Assembly: GCF_000226095.1 (NCBI RefSeq)
Contig: NC_016474.1
Coordinates: forward strand, 186,001-250,000
Direction of reading: 5' to 3'
From: Thermothelomyces thermophilus ATCC 42464
Taxonomy: Eukaryota; Ascomycota; Sordariomycetes; Sordariales; Chaetomiaceae
DNA length: 64,000 nt
Positions 43,516 to 57,655 of this stretch are shown here, piece by piece. The notes beneath the pieces were generated by a model that saw only the letters and a list, made by a program, of their open reading frames with translations, was not told the DNA's origin and did no database searches. Within the stretch, counting starts at the first letter, position 1. Each line of letters opens with the position of its first letter. Both the position numbers and the translations under genes were made by a program.

Positions 43516-44171
43516 ATGCCTATAGAGAAACGAAAGTTATATTCTATACGTTACCATGCTTCCCTTGCTTAGAATATTACTAAGAACGGTTTTATTGTTA
43601 TACCTTGCTCTTGGTACGCGTCATAAGGCCTTATCTATAAAATGATCATATATATAAAGTATTATAAGGCCTATATTTGTTAAGGTTATTCTTGTAATAG
43701 CTCTAGCATCCTGCTTTCTTCCTATAAGCTTATCTCTCTTTTTTTTTTTTTAGTACTATAATTCCTAATATTTGTTCTAATAGATCATATTCTTTAGGAG
43801 CAGTGTCATATTAAGGATACTAAACATCGTGCCAAACTTAAGCTAGATAAATCCTAACGCCGTCTAGAAGAAGCCTAGCACAAGTTATCTAAAAAGCTTA
43901 TATAGCTCCAATGCCTTCGTCAGTAGAAGGAGTTTTTAGTAGAGAAAGGTACTAATATAGTAGCACGTGGTTTATCGACCTTAGACAAGTTAGAGGCGGT
44001 TAAGTAGTAATAGCGGCAAGAGGTGCCTACTATGCCCTCGTCAGAGATTAATGATGCCGTCGATGCTATCAATTGGGCGTTGTCTTTGGTTCTGTCCTAG
44101 GTTTTCCTTTGGTCGATCTAGGTTCTGCCGGTAGAACTGTTCTAGTTTCTTAGGGCAGTTTAAATTCTTAA
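43516..44171 (+). pseudogene. Antisense gene (aORF) of Gy1-F, Zn2Cys6-like
   Basis: An intact ATG at 43516 opens MPIEKRKLYSIRY. Zinc-cluster positions run from 43606 (PCS, Cys kept) to 43695 (last Cys kept), spaced C-x2-C-x6-C-x8-C-x2-C-x6-C; inner Cys are Tyr. A T-tract at 43739-43751, a branch-like CCTAAT and an acceptor TAG at 43781-43783 mark a putative intron. The second exon is coiled-coil-like: KHRAKLKLDKS, RRLEEA, STLDKLEAV near 43830-44010, then INDAVDAINW near 44045-44080. Small indels follow. The end overlaps pol on the opposite strand. It is the aORF with the clearest second exon of this subtype. Confidence 0.7.
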
Positions 44172-47100
44172 CTAGTTCCTATAAGTTATCTTTTAGTCTG
44201 AAATCGAGCTATTTAACTAGATACTATAGTTCCCTATTGATAATACGTAAATCTAGAATTTCTTCGATGTCCTATTCTTCTTTCTTGTCTTTTACTTCGA
44301 TATATATAGTAACCTTGGCGTTTTTTGGTACTAGTTTGAGAAGTAAAATATAAAAAATATCTATCTATAGTTATATAGATAATAGTAATAATAGTCGGTA
44401 GTTAGATATCAAAATTCGTTCTTTGATAACGAAAGGTCTAACCTTTTTAAAGTCTAGCTTTGTACTTAGTCGTTTGGTTTATAGGTTTTATATAATTAGG
44501 TAGACTTTGTCTTCCCTCTCTAGGTAAGGTCCCTTGAGCCTATATTCATCGTAGTAGTTCTTTATTCTGGTCTTGACAAACTCGAGTTCGTTTTTAAGCT
44601 TCTTATATGGTGTGTACATTTATTTTGCTTTGACTACTACTCTTAGCACTATAACCTCTAGTCCTTGCCTAAGGTCTGCTTTATATCTATAGTTTGCGAA
44701 GAATGATATGACTTTAGTCGTTTCCGTTGGCGTTATATTATAAGCGAGTTATATTATTAGTAATAATATAACCTAGTTGTCTTACTAGTAGTTAACGTAA
44801 GAACAGAGATACTACTTAATAACTTAGTTTAATCGCTCCGTTTATCTATTAGTCTGTAGGTAATATACTATTAATAGCTTACTATTGACGTCTAATCGTT
44901 ATATTAACGCTTACTAGAACTTTAACGCGAACTTAGTATCTCTATCGGTAATCTATTCTTATAGCTAAGTATATACTAATGTAACTTGCCAATAGATTAC
45001 GTCTGCTAGTTGTTTAGCTATCTAGGATTCCTTATAGGGAAAGAAGTATACCTATTTAGTTAGGCGATCTACTATAATAAGAATGCTATCGTAGATTACT
45101 CCTATAGCTATATCCTTAGATTCCAGCAGCTTCGTGATAAAGTCTATCGTGACTAAACTCTATAGTTTGTTAGCTATTAGCAGTGGCTAAAGTGGCCTAT
45201 ACGGCTTATATCGTACCATTTTGCTTCGATTATAAATGTCATAGTTCCATATGACTTCCTTAACTCGTACCATTAACTATAGAAAGTTATAGTATTTCTT
45301 AACTTGTGCGACAGTCTTCGTAACTCCTTTATATCCTCCGAGTTTCGACTTATAGAGTTCTCGAATCATTTATAGCTATTAATCCTGGTCATAGATATAT
45401 ACTTTGCCTCGGTACTAGAGTTTCCTATCTCTTTCTTCTACTCTATTAGGTACTAATAGTCTAGGTACTACTTAATATTATACCTTGTTAATCCTTTCTT
45501 CTTAAAAGATTATATAGCATTCTAGGAATAAGTCAAGTAGATTATCTTCTACAGGTATCTATATTTTATAATGTAATGTTCCGTCTGTTTGTTCCTTAAA
45601 TAATAGTAGTATTATTTTCATTTGTCCTTCTGTATGATCTGTTCGTTAGCTTAAGATGTCCGCTCGTACGTTCTCTTTGCCCTTCTTATAGCAGATCTCG
45701 AAGTTAAATTCCGTAAGGAATTCTACCTATTATATTTATCGTCTATTAAGCTTCTTCGTTATCGTAAAGTATCGTAAATTCCTATAATCTATATATACCT
45801 ATACCGGTTTAATCGTACTACTAAGGTATAGTCGCTATTCCTTGAAAGCTTTGACAATTGTAAGTAGTTCCTTGTTATAGATCGGATAATTAAGACATAG
45901 TCTATTAAGCTTCTTTGAAAAGAAGGCTATAGGATGTAGCTTTCCTTGTTTATCTTATTATCCTAATTGCCCTCCGATAGCATAGTCTAAAGCGTCCGTT
46001 TCTACCTTAAATAGCTTCTTAGGATCTAGTAATACTAGTACTAGATCTTCGGTAATAGCGTCACGGATCTATATAAATGCTTACTTATACTATTCTTTCC
46101 ATTGGAATCTAGCGTTCTTCCTAGTAAGTTCGTATAAAGGTTATACGATTGCTTTAAAGTTCCTAATAAACATTCGATAGAAGTTTGCAAATCCGATGAA
46201 GCTTCGTATTTCTATAACTAACGTTAGTTATAGCTACTCCTTGATAGCTTTAACCTTTAAAGGTTCCATTTAGATTTATCTTAGGGATATTTTATATCTT
46301 AGAAATACTATTTTCCTAATATAGAATTTGCTCTTTTCCTTATTAACTAATAGTTTAAACGTGTATAGCGTGTCTAATACTGCCTTTACGTGCTTTTAGT
46401 ATTTGTCTATTATCTTAGAGAAGATAAGTATATCATCAAAATAATATACTATAAATTTGTCGAGAAAGGGTTAGATAGCTTAATTAATTAGGGCTTAGAA
46501 CGTTACTAGCGCGTTCGTAAGTCTAAATGGTATAACGAAGTACTTATAGTGGCTATAGGGTATCCTAAAGGCCATTTTCCACTTATTGCCTTCTTTAATC
46601 TATATATAGTTATAGGCTGATAGTAAGTCAAGACGCGTAAAATATTAGGCTCCTACTAACTAATCTCGGAGCCATAAAATTAGTAGTAACGGATATTGGT
46701 TTTTCATAGTCTATTCGTTAAGTTACCAATAGTTAACATATAACTATAGCTTTCTATCTTTCTTAGGTATAAATAGGATTAGGTAGCCTGCTAGCGGTGT
46801 CGACAGGTAGATATATTCTCTTCAAAGGTTCTCCTTTAAATATTACTTAAGTTCTTCGTTCTATGTCTAGCTTATATAGTAAATCTTAAAGAACTTTAGT
46901 CATGCTCCTTCCTTAAGCTTATTCTTGTAATCCTATAGGCCGTGTTCTAGCAATCCTTCCAGATATTTCGGTTCGAATGCTAGGTGTCCTTCGTATTCCT
47001 TCGGTACTTCCCTAGTCTTGTCTTATCTCTCGGTTTTCTAATAGTATACAAACTTGGTTCCGTCTATAGCAATACTAGCAATTTCTTCTATCTTAACCTA

Positions 47101-47811
47101 CTACTCTAATTATAGTACTCTATATTCGTTAATAGAGAGAATAGCTATCGGCGGTTTAGCTCGTTCCTTTTATCGTGATATCGATGTTGTTATACTGCCT
47201 TTTCTAGAGTCTATAGTGGTCTACCTGCCACTGTCCGTCTCTTACGGTAGATCTATAGGATATGCCTTCCCTTGAGCATCGTCTACTTGTAATCCTTATA
47301 TACTCCCTATCTTACTAGTTAAATATAACTCTATTTAAGGTCGTAGGTAGCTACTATTCTTCTAGCTAATATCTAGGTTATAATCTTCATACTATGGTAA
47401 CCTTAATATTATATCTTTGTCGTTACCTATATCTATAATACTAAATATAACTACTATAGTCTTCCTTGCTATAGTGATATCGATTAGTTCGGTCTCCCTA
47501 TATACCTATTATATTAGAAATAGCCCTTTGACTATACTATACTTCTACTTTATTCTCTAGGGTATTTATAGCTAATTTATAAGTGTCGGCAAAATCAGGT
47601 TTATCTGTACTCTACTATTTACTAATATAAGCATTTCGTACTATTTCCATTATGCTATTATCTATAGTCACTTATCTTACCGCCGTCGTTCAAAGATTAC
47701 GGCGATTTCCTATGTTTCTGCTAGGAGGTCTCGATATAGTGGTCTCTTATGCTAGTTCCTCCTATACTACGCTATTACTTGCCGCTACTTGGGCGTTAAT
47801 GGTTTCCGGGC
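44070..47811 (-). pseudogene. Gy1-F pol: protease, RT, RNase H, integrase, chromodomain
   Basis: A complete minus-strand pol trace. The chromodomain is around 44170-44285, the integrase C-terminal domain at 44430-44720, the integrase core at about 44720-45330, RNase H at 45690-46060, RT with YLDD now YFDD at about 46430-46445, and the protease near 47595-47660. It starts in the -1 frame beside the gag stop at 47796. Many TAG and TAA codons. Confidence 0.85.
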
Positions 47812-47962
47812 CCCTCGAAGGGCCCTAACCCGTTTCCTAGGTTAGTGCTAACCTCTTCGGTTATTTAGCTAATAGCAGCTTCGTTAATCGTACTTATTTC
47901 TATAAGCTATTAAGTACTTATAGCTTCCTATTATTAGGTCTATTTTACTTTCTATTATACGT

Positions 47963-48395
47963 TATTACGGAAATATACATATAGGACGCCGCCTGAGCCG
48001 CCTTCCTAATAGGCTAATAGGATAGTAGGAATGATAGGCTAATTAGGATAGGATTACACTTAGCAAGAAATAATCCTAGCAAAGGATCACTAGCTTACAA
48101 TATAAGCTAGGTAAGCTAATATAGAGAATCACCACAACTATTAGTAATCCTAGGATTATATATATATATAGATAGTCACTCATTATAGTAGACTCTAGGA
48201 GTTTACTAGTAATAGCAACCTAACCTATAATTATAGTACTTATACTAAGCATCGCTAACTACTATAAGAGGTAACTCTAGTATTATTATAAACCCTTTAG
48301 CTTCACCAAATCCCTTAGACGACCTATACACTTATCCCACTTAATTTACCTTCGTCTAAACCCTTTTAGAAGAAGTCTAAGCTAGGTTCGTCACA
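47963..48395 (+). repeat. Gy1-G 5' LTR (433 bp, U3 subtype B)
   Basis: TATTACGGAAATA to GTTCGTCACA. TATA tract at 48156-48170. U3 matches Gy1-C. Confidence 0.93.
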
Positions 48396-48422
48396 CGTTG
48401 CTATTACTCCCTTTGTTCTATC

Positions 48423-50684
48423 ATAGTTTAGGACGAAGGTGATTTCGACCTCGACATTGACATAACTACTAACGTCACGGCCGAACAGCTGCTTACCTAG
48501 CTTAGTCAACTCTAGTAGTAGATCTAGGAGTTAGACCAGAGAGATAAGGTTGCTTAAGCTCGGATTAAGGAACTTAAGAACGGCGAAAAGCACTTGTAAA
48601 AGCTAGTTAACGAGGCCTACGCCAAAATCAAGGCACTTAAAGGCACCAAAGCGAGCTATATTAAGATCGAACTACTTAGTAAATACAGAGGAACTAAGGA
48701 GGATCTTATAGGATTCCTGACAAACCTTTGATCCTACTTTTGGCTTAATGATAATAAGTTTCCGGACGATAAAGCTAAAGTCTTTTATATAGCTACGAGA
48801 CTAGAGGGTAAGGTACTTAGATAGTTTGAGCCTATATAGAATGACTATCTTATTAAGGAAAACGAAGATGACTAAGACGCGTTTATATAGGTAGTCTTTC
48901 GATCCTATAACCGTTTTGAAGAAGAGCTTTAGAAGGTTTTTAGTAATAAAGATAAGAAGATTTATATATAAGAAAGACTTGCTGGTCTCTAATAGACTAA
49001 GTTAGTAGCCTCCTATACTATATAGTTTAAATAGGATATACTTAAGTCTTAGCTTAATAATAAAGCATTAATATAACTATTCTATAATAGCTTAAAGGAG
49101 AAGGTTAAAGACGAGCTATATAAGTATAACTAGTCTAAGACCCTAGATAAATATATTATATAGGCTATTAGAATCAATAATCGACTCTATATATAAGAGT
49201 AGTAAAAATGAGGTTAAATAAATAGAACTATAGTTAAGGCTAACGACAAGAAAAAATAGGCATATATTAATACCTTGTATAGAATGTATCCTAGAGCTAT
49301 AGATATAGACGTAGTATAGAAGCAGGACTAAAAGAAGACGACTAAAGATAAGTCTAATATTATTTACTATAACTATAGAAAGAAAGGACATTATAAACGA
49401 GAATGCTAAAGCCTAAAGAAAGAGTAGAAAACAGTCCCTAGAAAGGAAATTATAGTTATTAATGAAACTACTAAGGATATTATTAAAGTAGCGGCTACAA
49501 GCTATAAAAATAGGGATAGTAATACGGATAGTCCCAGACGTAACGGCAATGGTAAAGACAAACAAGCACTATACTCCGAACTAGTTACTATAGACCTAGA
49601 GATAGGTCTTGCTAAATAGGATATGGTAGGAGAGTATATACTACTAATTTCGATTCTCCTAGCCTTGAGGTAATAGGGTTTTATAGTTATATAGAGGCGG
49701 GATAGATCGTAGACGACCGATACCTAAGGAATCGAGAGACCTGGACCTAATGTTCTATTTCTCTAGGAACGAATCGAATAGTATCATAACGAAGTTTTCC
49801 GGCTTAATATAGAATTACGCGAATAGGATAGACGCTTGATTTGACTTACCTAGTAGAGCGATAAGATAAGGGACAAGATAAGGGAACTCCGACGTATTAT
49901 AGAAACTATTAAAGGGGAACAGCCTATTATATACGATAGGCCTGATAGCTATGCCGAGTATTTTGATGATTAGCAACTTAGTTACGACGTATAGAACCCC
50001 GAGTACTAGTTTATACGCACGAACCGTGGAAAAGACGAATGTATATAGGAAAACTACTAGAAGAAATATTCTTACCTTAGTGTTAGGGTACCTATAGTCT
50101 ATATATAGTGGGAAGGATTTGGAAAAGAATTCTAATACCTCCTAGGCAACGCTATATGACTATACCTACGACACGAGGTACATGTATAAGTGCCCTAGTT
50201 CTAGTATATATTATACGAATGCTAATATTACCTTCGTAATAAATTTGAAAACAATTACTAGCTAACCTAATAAGGAAATGAGGACGGAAGCCTCCGCCCT
50301 GTGGAATAGGTCTATAATGTAGGAAATAGAGCAGCCGAATTGCTCTAGAAGATCGAAGCCTGCGATCTAGAAGGCATTATAGTAGTTCTAAAATGAGCCT
50401 GGCCTAGGTACTATAGAATAGGACGAGATATATAGGACTCGTGCTAGAGTAACGATTACCTCTATTATATAGATAAAAAGAAATCGCGGATCTAGGAGCT
50501 TTAGATAAAGCTATAGTATATATGACGAAAAGTAGAATAGACCTAATAGTAGGAAGCTATAAGCACTTAATAGCTTATAGAAATAAGTATAATTGACGAA
50601 GCTACTATTAGCCAAATAACCGAAGAGGTTAGCACTGACCTAGGAAATAGGTTAGGGCCCTTCGAGGGGCCTAAAAACTATTAA
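48423..50684 (+). pseudogene. Gy1-G gag (754-codon frame), RIP-degraded
   Basis: It starts at ATA 48423 (former ATG) and ends at TAA 50682-50684. The zinc knuckle is around 49365-49410. It has the same C-terminal extension as Gy1-E, with a Cys-containing RY-GIGRDI-like segment around 50405-50440. Confidence 0.87.
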
Positions 50685-53600
50685 CGCCTGTATAGCGGCA
50701 AGTAGTAGCGTAGTATAGGAGGAACTAGCGTAAGAGACTACTATATTAAGACCTCCCGGCAGAAATATAGGAAATCGCCGCAATCTTTGGACGACGGCGG
50801 CAAGATAAGCGATTGTAGATAATAACATAATGGAAACAGCACGAAATGCTTGTACTAGTAGATAGTGGAGTAGAGATAAACCTGATTTCGCCGACGCTTG
50901 TAAATTAGCTATGGATACCCTAGAGAATGAAGCGGAAGCATAGTATAGTCAAAGGGCTATTTCTGACGTAATAGGTATGTAGGGAGACCGAACCGATCGA
51001 TATCACTATAGTAGGGAAGACTATAGTAGTTATATTTAGTATTATAGACATAGGTAACGATAAAGATATAATATTAGGGTTATTATAGTATAAAGATTAT
51101 AACCTAGATATTAGCTAGAAGAATAGTAGCTATCTATAACCCCGAACGGAGTTATATTTGACTAGTAAGATAGGGAGCGTATAAGGATTACAAGCAGATG
51201 ATGCTTAAGGGAAGGTATATTCTACAGATCTACTATAAGAGACAGATAGTGGCAGGTAGACTACTACAGACTCTAGAAGAAGCGGTATAATAACACCGAC
51301 ATTATAATAGGAGAAACGAGCTAAACCGCTAATAGCTGTTCTCTCCGTTGACGAATACGGAGCACTATAACTGGAGCAGTGGGTTAAGACAGAAGAAATT
51401 GCTAGTATTGCTATAGATAGAACTAAGTTTATATATTATTAGAAAGCTAAGAGACAAGATAAGACTAGGGAAGTACTAAAGGAATACGAAGGACACCTAG
51501 CATTTAAACCGAAGTATCTAGAAGGATTACTAGAACACGGCCTATAGGATTATAAGATTAAGCTTAAGGAAGGAGTACGACTAAAGTTCCTTAAGATCTA
51601 CTATATAAGCCAGACTTAGAATGAAGAACTTAAGTGATATTTAGAGGAGAACCTTCAAAGAGGATATATCTGCCTATCGATATTGCTAGTAGGCTACCTA
51701 ATCCTGTTTATGCCTAAGAAAGATAGAAAGCTACGGTTATATGTCGACTATCGGTAACTTAACGAACAGACCGTAAAAAACCGATACCCGTTACTACTAA
51801 TCTCACGGCTCTAAGATTAGTTAATAGGAGCCTAATACTTTACGCGTCTTGACTTACTATCGGCCTATAACTATATATAGATCAAAGAAGGTAACGAGTA
51901 GAAAACGGCCTTTAGGATACCCTATAGCCACTATAAGTACCTCATTATGCTATTTAGACTTACAAATATGCTAGTAACGTTCTAAGCCCTGATTAATCAA
52001 GCTATCCGACCCTTTCTCGACAAATTTGCGGTATATTATCTCGATAATATACTTATCTTCTCTAAGACGATAGACGAACACCGGAAGTACGTAAAAGCAG
52101 TACTAGACATATTATACGCGTATAAGCTATTAGTTAATGAAGAAAAGAGTAAATTCCATGTTAGGAAGACGGTATTTTTAGGATACGAGATATCCCTAGG
52201 ACAAATTCGGATAGAACCTTTAAAGGTTAAAGCTATTAAGAATTGGCTACGACCGACGTTAGTCACGGAAGTATAAAGTTTCATCGGGTTTACAAACTTC
52301 TACCGGATGTTTATTAGGAACTTTAGAGCGATCGTATAACCTTTGTACAAACTTACTAGGAAGAACATTAAATTCTAATAAGAAGAGTAATATAAGTAAG
52401 CATTTATATAGATCTACGACGCCATTACTAAAGATCTAGTATTAGTGCTACTAGACCTTAAGAAGCCATTTGAGGTAGAAACAGACGCTTTAGACTATGC
52501 TATCAGAGGACAATTAAGATAACGAGACGAACAAGGAAAGCTACATCCTATAGCCTTCTTTTCAAAGAAGCTCAATAGACTATATCTTAATTATCCGATC
52601 TATGACAAGGAACTACTTACGATTGTCAAAGCCTTTAAGGAATAGTAACTATATCTTAGTAGTATGATTAAACTAGTATAAGTATATATAGATTATAAGA
52701 ATTTACGATACTTTACGATAATAAAGGAGCTTAATAGATAATAAATATAATAGGTAGAATTCCTTATAGAATTCAATTTTAAGATCTGCTATAAGAAGGG
52801 TAAAGAGAATATATAAGCGGATGCCTTAAGCCGACGAACGGATTATATAGAAGGACAAATAGAAATAACGCTACCATTATTTAAGGAACAAATAGACGGA
52901 ACGCTATATCATAAAACGTAGACACCTATAGAAGATGATCTACTCGACTCGTTCCTAGAATGTTATGTAATCTTTTGAGAAGAAAGGATCAACAAGGTAT
53001 AGTATTAAGTAACACCTAGACTAGTAGTACCTGATGGAGTGGAAGAAAAAGATAGGAAACTCTGGTACCGAGACAAGGCGTATATTTACGATAAAGACTA
53101 ATAGCTACAAATGATTCGAAAACTCTACGAGTCGAAACTTGGAGGATATAAAGGAGTTACGAAGACTATCGTATAAGTCAAGAAATACTATGACTTTCTA
53201 TAGTTAACAGTATAAGTTAAGGAAGCTGTATAGAACTATGATATCTATAATCGAAGTAAAACGGCATAATATAAGCTGTATAGGTTACTTTAGCCACTGC
53301 TAATAGCTAACAAACTATAGAGTTTAGTTACGATAGACTTTATCACGAAACTATTAGAATCTAGGGACACGGCTATAGGGGTAATCTATAATAGTATTCT
53401 TACTATAGTAGATTACCTAACTAAATGGGTATACTTCTTTCCCTATAAGGAGTCCTAGATAGCGGAACAGTTAGTAGATGTAATCTATTGGTAAGTCGTA
53501 TTAATATACACTTGGCTATAGGAATAGATTACCGATAGAGATACTAAATTTATATTGAAGTTCTAGCAAGCGTTAATATAACGATTAGGCGTTAATAGTA

Positions 53601-54451
53601 AGCTATTAATAGTATATTACCTACAGACTAACAGATAAATGGAGCGACTAAACTAAGTTATCGAGCAGTACCTCTGTTCTTACATTAACTACTAGTAAGA
53701 CAACTAGGTCATGCTATTGCCAACAGTATAACTCGCCTATAATATAATGCTAATAGAAACGACTAAAGTTACACCGTTCTTCGTAAACTATAGATATAAA
53801 GCAGACCTTAGGCAAGGACTAGAGGTTATAGTGCCAAGAGCAGCAGTTAAAGTAAAACAAATATACATACTATATAAGAAGCTTAAAAAGGAACTCGAGT
53901 TTGTTAGAACCAAAATAAAGAACTATTACGACAAATATAGGCTCGAGGGACCTTGCCTAGAGAGGGGAGACAAAGTCTACCTAATTATACAAAACCTACA
54001 AACTAAACGACTAAGTACAAAGCTAGACTTTAAAAAGGTCAGACCCTTTATTATCAAAGAACAAATCTTAACATCTAACTATTAACTATCGTTACTATTA
54101 TCTATATAACTATAGACAGACGTTTTTTATATTTTACTTCTCGAACTAGCGCTAAAGAACGCCAAAATCGCCACAAATATCGAAGTAAAGGACAAAGAGG
54201 AAGAATAGAACGTTAAAGAAATTCTAGATTTATATATTATTGACGGGGAACTATAGTATCTAGTTAAATGGCTTGATTTTAGACTAGAGGATAACTTATA
54301 GGAACTAGTTAAGAATTTAAACTGCCTTAAGAAACTAGAATAATTCTACCACTAGAACTCGGATCGACCGTAGGCATTAGCTTAGACAAAACGGCTAAGT
54401 CGGCCTCCGATAAATCTAGGCTTAAAGAGGACTAATTAAACAGGACGTTAG
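50685..54451 (+). pseudogene. Gy1-G pol: protease, RT, RNase H, integrase, chromodomain
   Basis: In the -1 frame to gag. Protease motif VLVDSGVEINLIS at about 50850-50890 keeps the DSG triad. RT around 51660-52220 includes KKDRKLRLYVDYR-like and YLDN (from YLDD) near 52036-52047. RNase H is around 52450-52800, integrase around 53090-53760. The integrase C-terminal domain is open for 112 codons at 53747-54085 (LEFVRTKIKNYYDKYRLEGP), and the chromodomain is around 54210-54310. The end is at TAA 54437 (a RIP-made stop) or TAG 54449-54451. It has the longest uninterrupted real coding piece in the window. Confidence 0.9.
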
Positions 54452-54996
54452 CACCCTAGGACCGTATGTCACTGATAACGCGTATCTCGGAATCCTATAC
54501 CCTCCATTTTTCTGCCTCTATTTCCTCTATAGACTGTATACCTCGACGAAACAGCTCGGAACCCTGCTCCTTTAAGAAACGTTTCTAGTGACGAAGATAA
54601 GCCAATTAACTAATAGCCGTCTGAAGTTGAGTTTAAAGAACGAAAAGGGCCTCTTTAGCATCGGCCTCTTCTTGTTTTACACGTTTCTATTTAGATATAA
54701 TCTTTATTACTATAAAAGATTAGCTACAAACATTAAAGCAATAAATAAGGCTATAAATAAGCAGATACTATGTTAGAACTATCGTAAGAACGACCTTAAT
54801 ATATATACTTGCTATAGTAAGAAGAGCCTAATGCTATATAATAAGCTAAGTTCTGCTTAAAACACTACGAACACGGTATAACGTCTACATTAGAAGAATT
54901 AATAAAAGAAGTAAGCGCGGCGCGCTATTAGGATTTCGAAGATCGACGCTTAGAGATACGATCTACTATCTTGTTAGTTACTAGCAATACGGAAAA
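54312..54996 (-). pseudogene. Antisense gene (aORF) of Gy1-G, Zn2Cys6-like
   Basis: Same subtype as in Gy1-C: the first exon has the Cys array (IPCS start near 54870, later Cys as Tyr) and the second exon has SLETFLKEQGSELFRRG- and IEEIEAE-like segments near 54500-54600. It overlaps the 3' end of pol. The start codon is unclear (GTA at the position of ATA in C). The plus-strand frame at 54588-54776 is its shadow. Confidence 0.62.
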
Positions 54997-55057
54997 AGGA
55001 AAAAATTACGAGGTATACATGGAAAAGGACGTTAGCGCTATTTGAAATGGCCTAAGA

Positions 55058-55080
55058 TAGGCTTTCGGGTCGAAAGCCTT
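55058..55080. repeat. Inverted repeat between antisense gene and polypurine tract (Gy1-G)
   Basis: TAGGCTTTCG-GGT-CGAAAGCCTT, the Gy1-G copy of the 10-3-10 palindrome with one end mismatch; a polypurine tract AAAGGAGGGG follows directly. Confidence 0.8.
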
Positions 55081-55095
55081 AAAGGAGGGGCATCG

Positions 55096-55528
55096 TATTA
55101 CGGAAATATATATATAGGACGCCGCCTGAGCTGCCTCTCTAATAGGCTAATAGGATAGTAGGAATGATAGGCTAATTAGGATAGGATTACACTTGGCAAG
55201 AAATGATCCTAGCAGAGGATCATTAGCTTACGATATAAGCTAGGTAAGCTAGTATAGAGGATTACTACGACTATTAGTAATCCTAGGATTATATATATAT
55301 ATAGATAGTCACTCGTTATAGTGGACTCTAGGAGTTTACTAGTGATAGTAACCTAACCTATAATTATAGTACTTATACCAAGTATCGCTAACTACTATAA
55401 GAGGTAACTCTAGTGTTATTATGAACCCTTTGGCTTTACCGAATCCCTTAGATGACCTGTACGCTTGTCCCGCTTAATTTACCTTTGTCTGAACCCTTTT
55501 AGAAGAAGTCTGAGCTAGGTTCGTCACA
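55096..55528 (+). repeat. Gy1-G 3' LTR (433 bp, U3 subtype B)
   Basis: TATTACGGAAATA to GTTCGTCACA, followed by the TACGT duplication. Confidence 0.93.
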
Positions 55529-57655
55529 TACGTGCTATAGCTTTATCTGAAGCTCTCGAATTCGTAACTTCTTTTTATCTATATAATAGAGGTAATCGTT
55601 GCTCCAGCACGAGTCTTATATATCTTGTCCTATTCTATAATGCCTAGGCTAAGCTTATTTTAGAACTACTATAATGCCTTTTAGACTCTAAGCTTCGATT
55701 TTCTAGAGTAATTTAGCCGTTCTATTTCCTATATTATAGACCTATTCCATAGGGCGGAGGCTTCTGTCCTTATTTCCTCGTCGGGTCGGCTAGTAATTGT
55801 TTTCGAATTTATTACGGAAGTGATATTAGCATTCGTATACTATATACTAGAACTAGGGTACTTATATATATACCTTATATCGAAGGTATAGTTGTATAGT
55901 GTTGCCTAGGAGGTATTAGAATTCTTTCCTAAATCCTTCTTACTATATATAGACTATAGGTACTTTAATGCTAAGATAAGAGTGTTTCTTCTAATAGCTT
56001 TCCCACGTATACTCGTCTTTTCGATAGCTCGTACGTATAAACTAGTATTCTAGGTTCCGTACGTCGTTACTAAGTTACTAGTCGTTAAGGTACTTGGTGT
56101 AGCTATCAGGCCTATTATATATTATAGGCTGTCTTCCTTTAATAGTTTCTATAATACGTTAGAGTTCCCTTATCTTATCCTTCATTTTATCACTCTACTA
56201 AGTAAGTCAAGTTAAGCATCTATCCTATTCGCGTAGCTCCGTGTTAAGTTAGAAAACTTTATTATGGTACTATTTGATTCGTTCCTAGAGGAATAGAACA
56301 TTAGGTCTAGGTCTTTCGTTTCCTTAGGTATTAGTTATCTACGATCTATCCCGCCTCTATATAACTATAAAACCCCATTGCCTTAAGGCTAGGAGAATCG
56401 AAATTAGTAGTACATACTCTCCTACTATATCCCATTTGGCAAGACCTATCTCTAGATCTATAGTAATTAGTTTAGAGTATAGTACTTGTTTATCTTTACT
56501 ATTGCCGTTATATCTAAGACTGTCTATATCATTGCCCCTATCTTTATAGCTTATAGCCATTACTTTAATAACGTCCTTAGTAGTTTTGTTAATAACCGTA
56601 ATTTCCTTTCTAGGGACTGTCTTCCATTCTTTCTTCAGGCTTCGACATTCCTACTTATAGTGCCCTTTCTTCCTATAGTTATAGCAAGTAATATTAGACT
56701 TATCTTTAGTCGTCTTCTTCTAGTCCTGCTTTTACGTTATATCTATATCTATAGCTCTAGGGTATATCCTATATAAGGTACTAATATATACTCGCTTTTT
56801 TTTGTCGTTAGCCTTAACTATAGTTTTATTTATTTAGCCTTATTTCTACTACTCTCGTATATAGAGTTAATTATCGATTCTAATGGCCTATATAATATAT
56901 TTATCTAGGGTCTTAGGCTAATTATACTTATATAGCTTATCTTTAACCTTTTCCTTTAAGCTATTATAGAATGATTATATTAATATCTTATCGTTAAGCT
57001 AAGACTTAAGTATATCCTATCTAAACTATATAGCATAGGAGGCTACTAACTTAATCTGTCAGAGATTAGCAAGTCTTTCTTATATATAAATCTTCTCGTC
57101 TTTATTACTAAAAACCTTCTAAAGCTCTTCTTCGAAACGGTCATAGGATCGAAAGACTACCTATATAAACGCGTCTTAGTCATCTTCATCTTCCTCGGTA
57201 AGATAGTTATTCTATATAGGTTTAAACTATCTAAGTACCTTACCCTCTAGTCTTATAGCTATATAAAGGACTTTAACTTTATTATCTAGAAACTTATCAT
57301 TATTAAGCTAGAAGTAAGATCAAAGGTTTATTAGAAATCCTATAAGATCCTCCTTAGTTTCTCTATATTTGCTAGGTAGTTCGATCTTAATACGGCTTGC
57401 TTTAGTAGTCTTAAGCGCCTTAATTTTAGTATAGGCCTCGTTAACTAACTTCTACAAGTGCTTTTCGCCGTTCTCGAGTTCCTTAATTCGGGCTTAAGTA
57501 GCCTTGTCTCTCTAGTCCAACTCCTAGATCTGCTACTAGAGTTAACTAAGCTAGGCAAGCAGCTATTTGGCCATAACGTTAGTAGCCATGTCGATGTCGA
57601 GGTCGAAGTCACCTCCGTTCTAAACCATAATAGAACAAAGGGAGTGGTAATAACG

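Larger units (their letters stand above)
47963..55528 (+). mobile_element. Gy1-G, complete Ty3/Gypsy chromovirus (U3 subtype B)
   Basis: 433-bp LTRs at 47963-48395 and 55096-55528, with a perfect TACGT target duplication (47958-47962 and 55529-55533), inserted in Gy1-F gag in inverted orientation. The innermost and therefore youngest insertion of this nest, yet fully RIP-marked. Confidence 0.95.
47796..57628 (-). pseudogene. Gy1-F gag, split by Gy1-G
   Basis: The start ATG is intact (complement 57626-57628) and the stop complement is at 47796-47798. Gy1-G (47963-55528) interrupts it near the C-terminal end. Counting 55529-57628 plus 47796-47957 gives 2262 bp, exactly the length in other copies. 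The zinc knuckle is around 56640-56690. Confidence 0.88.
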